The translations under genes and the position numbers were made by a program. The notes under the pieces are model-generated. The model worked only from the letters and a program-made list of their open reading frames with translations, searched no databases and had not been told where the DNA came from. DNA of 18,567 nt from Burkholderiales bacterium. GTDB taxonomy: Bacteria; Pseudomonadota; Gammaproteobacteria; Burkholderiales; Usitatibacteraceae. Location: contig JACMOJ010000392.1 of NCBI GenBank assembly GCA_014378085.1, forward strand, positions 1 through 18,567. The letters are read 5' to 3'. Positions within the stretch are counted from its first letter, which is position 1. Each line of letters opens with the position of its first letter. Below are positions 16,531 through 18,567 of this stretch, one piece after another.

Positions 16531-18435
16531 ATGTTAGAACTCATCCGTTCCGCCGCAAAAACTTGGATTGCCAAAGTCGTTCTGGCGCTAATTACCATCC
16601 CGTTCGCTTTGTGGGGCGTCGAGTCCTACATCCGCACTTCGCCCGGCACTAACACCATCGCAAAGGTAGGCGGGGACAAAGTGACTGGGCAAGAGTTTGA
16701 CAACGCGGTGCGGACACAGCTTGATCAGCTGCGGCAACGCTTTGGTGGCCAAATTGACGCGTCCATTATGGATAACCCCGAGATGCGCAAGGGGGTACTC
16801 GACCAATTAATTGACCAGCGCGTGCTGGACAAAACGACCAAGGTTGGCACCATGGCAGTCAGCGACTCGCGCTTGCGCGATCTAATCGTCAACAATCCTA
16901 ACTTCATGGATAACGGGCAATTCTCACCGGCGCTGTATGAGCGCATCCTGAAGGCGCAGGGTTACTCTGCCGCGTCGTTCGAGGCGGCATTGCGTCAGGA
17001 CACCGAGCGCCAACAGTTCCTCGATAGCGTTGCCAACACGGCGATTGTTTCTAACTCTACAATCAAGAACTATTTGCAAGCCAGCGAGCAGTCTCGCGAG
17101 ATTGCGGTGGTGTTTGTTTCACCGGCAACGTTCCTTGCCAAAGTCAACGTCACGCCAGAGCAGGCGCAAGCGTTCTACGACAAGAACAAAGCCGAGTTTA
17201 CGATTCCCGAGCAAGCCCGTGCGGAATATATTGAGTTGTCGGTGGATGCACTTGCCCCCGCAATTGCTGTTACAGCGGATGAAGTAAAGACCTATTACGC
17301 CACCAACCAAGCACGTTACGTCACCAAGGAAGAGCGCAAAGCCTCACACATTTTGATTAGCGTCGCGAAGGATGCCAAAGCGGCGGACAAAAAAGCGGCA
17401 GAAGAGAAAGCTAATCAGCTATTTGCGCAACTAAAAAAGAGCCCTAAAGACTTCGCTGACCTCGCCAAGAAAAACTCGCAGGATCCAGGCTCAGCAGTAA
17501 ACGGCGGCGACCTTGGCTTTTTTGGCCGTGGCATGATGGTGCCGCAGTTTGATAAAGCGACCTTCGACGGCAACAAAGACGAATTGCTCGGGCCGGTTCA
17601 AACCGACTTCGGCTATCACATCATTCGTGTCACCGATATCAAGCCGGAGAAGGGTAAATCACTCCTCGACGCGACACCGGAAATTGAAGGCGAGCTGAAG
17701 AAGCAGAAAGCATCGCGCAAGTTTGCGGAACTCGCGGAGAAGTTTTCAAACGCCGCATTTGAACAGTCCTCGTCGTTGAAAGCCGCAGCAGAAGTTACCG
17801 GATTACCAATCAAGCAATCGCCATTTTTTGCCAAAGGGCAAGCGTTCCAGCCGCCATTCAACAACGCAAAATTGTCCTCCGCGTTGTTTGGTGACGAGGT
17901 GCTGAAGAATAAGCGCAATACGGAAGCCATCGAAATCGGTTCCAACACCTTGGTGGTCGCGCGCATGTTGGAATCAAAGCCCGCCGTAGTTCGTCCGTTC
18001 GCGGAGCTGCAGGTCGGATTGATCCAGCGATTAGCGCGCGATGAAGCCACCAAATTTGCCAGAGCAGATGGTGAGGCAAAACTCGCTGCGCTGAAAGCAG
18101 GCAAAGAAGACACGAATTTTCCTGCCGCACTTGCCGTTAGCAAGGCGAACCCGGCAGGATTGCAACCGGGCGTGGTCGATGCCGCGATGCGCGCGAACCC
18201 CAAGACATTGCCAACCTACGTCGGGCACGCCGATCCGTCGGGTACCTACGCGCTGATTAAGGTGACCAAAGTGATTGAAGCGCCACCACCTGACGAGGCA
18301 AAACTCATTGCAACACGTCAGCGTTTGCAGCAAACGCTTGGGCAAAAAGAGCTAGTTTCGGTGATCGCGCAGTTGCGTAGCGAGGTGGGTGTTTCAATCT
18401 CGTCCGGCGCGACCGATAAAAAAGCCGAAAAGTAA
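16531..18435 (+). CDS. ppiD: Peptidyl-prolyl isomerase PpiD (periplasmic folding factor)
   Basis: This 634-residue protein has a short cytoplasmic N-terminus, one membrane helix at about 12-30 (AKVVLALITIPFALWG), and a long periplasmic part. A SurA-like N-terminal chaperone region is followed by one parvulin rotamase domain at about 268-371. Parvulin motifs are well kept: ASHILI (271-276), GGDLGFFGRG (325-334) and FGYHII (360-365). The C-terminal chaperone half follows. PpiD works at the inner-membrane SecYEG exit on newly exported proteins. Length and gene position after hupB match the family. No clear ribosome binding site precedes the ATG at 16531, and the upstream terminator suggests its own unseen promoter. 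Confidence 0.95.
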   Translation: MLELIRSAAKTWIAKVVLALITIPFALWGVESYIRTSPGTNTIAKVGGDKVTGQEFDNAVRTQLDQLRQRFGGQIDASIMDNPEMRKGVLDQLIDQRVLDKTTKVGTMAVSDSRLRDLIVNNPNFMDNGQFSPALYERILKAQGYSAASFEAALRQDTERQQFLDSVANTAIVSNSTIKNYLQASEQSREIAVVFVSPATFLAKVNVTPEQAQAFYDKNKAEFTIPEQARAEYIELSVDALAPAIAVTADEVKTYYATNQARYVTKEERKASHILISVAKDAKAADKKAAEEKANQLFAQLKKSPKDFADLAKKNSQDPGSAVNGGDLGFFGRGMMVPQFDKATFDGNKDELLGPVQTDFGYHIIRVTDIKPEKGKSLLDATPEIEGELKKQKASRKFAELAEKFSNAAFEQSSSLKAAAEVTGLPIKQSPFFAKGQAFQPPFNNAKLSSALFGDEVLKNKRNTEAIEIGSNTLVVARMLESKPAVVRPFAELQVGLIQRLARDEATKFARADGEAKLAALKAGKEDTNFPAALAVSKANPAGLQPGVVDAAMRANPKTLPTYVGHADPSGTYALIKVTKVIEAPPPDEAKLIATRQRLQQTLGQKELVSVIAQLRSEVGVSISSGATDKKAEK

Positions 18436-18444
18436 GCTGGCACC

Positions 18445-18548
18445 GATGCTGACCACAGATGTTGACCACCGATGTTGACCACCGATGTTGACCACCGATG
18501 TTGACCACCGATGTTGACCACCGATGTTGACCACCGATGCTGACCACG
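18445..18548. repeat. Array of eight 13-bp tandem direct repeats (GATGTTGACCACC)
   Basis: Six identical copies of GATGTTGACCACC are flanked by one variant on each side (GATGCTGACCACA first, GATGCTGACCACG last). The array starts 9 bases after the ppiD stop and ends inside the window. The unit is not a multiple of three, so it is not built to code. There are no spacers, so it is not CRISPR. Confidence 0.95.
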
Positions 18549-18567
18549 ACGCGAGGGCAAGTGCCTC

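Noticed and set aside
17616..18203. A 195-codon minus-strand frame within ppiD, and similar long antisense frames in lon, clpX and tig.
   Set aside because: The plus-strand genes are clear full-length family members; these opposite frames are Ser/Ala/Arg-rich shadows with no recognisable domain.
18445..18548. Possible CRISPR array.
   Set aside because: Units are 13 bp and directly abutting, with no spacers and no cas genes in the window.

Overview
The window looks like chromosomal DNA of a betaproteobacterium. The right half has the order tRNA-Leu(UAG), tig, clpP, clpX, lon, hupB, tRNA-Val(UAC), tRNA-Asp(GUC), ppiD, which I know from many Betaproteobacteria. The protein sequences are of the same type, and the left half carries hopanoid-type squalene genes. 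Genus cannot be told from sequence alone. I see no insertion sequence, phage or CRISPR signal, and base use looks even throughout.

Region 1 (1-5185, all minus strand) is a tight five-gene run. Transcription order is: a membrane-anchored class III nucleotide cyclase with a C-terminal PEGA domain, a lipoprotein made of two tandem copies of a TPR-like unit, a Ser/Thr protein kinase with a C-terminal membrane anchor, a small DUF3429 membrane protein, and a DUF418 membrane protein cut by the left edge. Gaps are 18, 18, 7 and 4 bases. This is the least explained part of the window. It looks like a membrane signalling module with both cyclic-nucleotide and phosphorylation outputs, and its input is unknown.

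Region 2 (5186-9383, minus strand) opens with a gene-free stretch of about 310 bases. Beyond it lies hpnC-hpnD-hpnE with ATGA and GTGA stop/start overlaps. Together these convert farnesyl diphosphate to squalene through presqualene diphosphate and hydroxysqualene. A YciK-like short-chain dehydrogenase follows, separated from hpnE by an octanucleotide repeat. Its usual catalytic Tyr is Phe. Squalene-hopene cyclase is not in the window.

Region 3 (9393-18567, plus strand) starts at a divergent promoter region with a perfect TATAAT on each strand. tRNA-Leu comes first, then a hairpin terminator, then the proteostasis genes: trigger factor, ClpP peptidase, ClpX unfoldase and Lon protease. A good match to a sigma-32 heat-shock promoter sits just before lon. 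A 391-base gap with a strong sigma-70-type promoter leads to hupB, which begins with TTG. hupB runs into tRNA-Val and tRNA-Asp with no visible terminator until one at 16464-16494. ppiD, an inner-membrane periplasmic folding factor, closes the set. Directly after its stop is an array of eight 13-bp tandem repeats.
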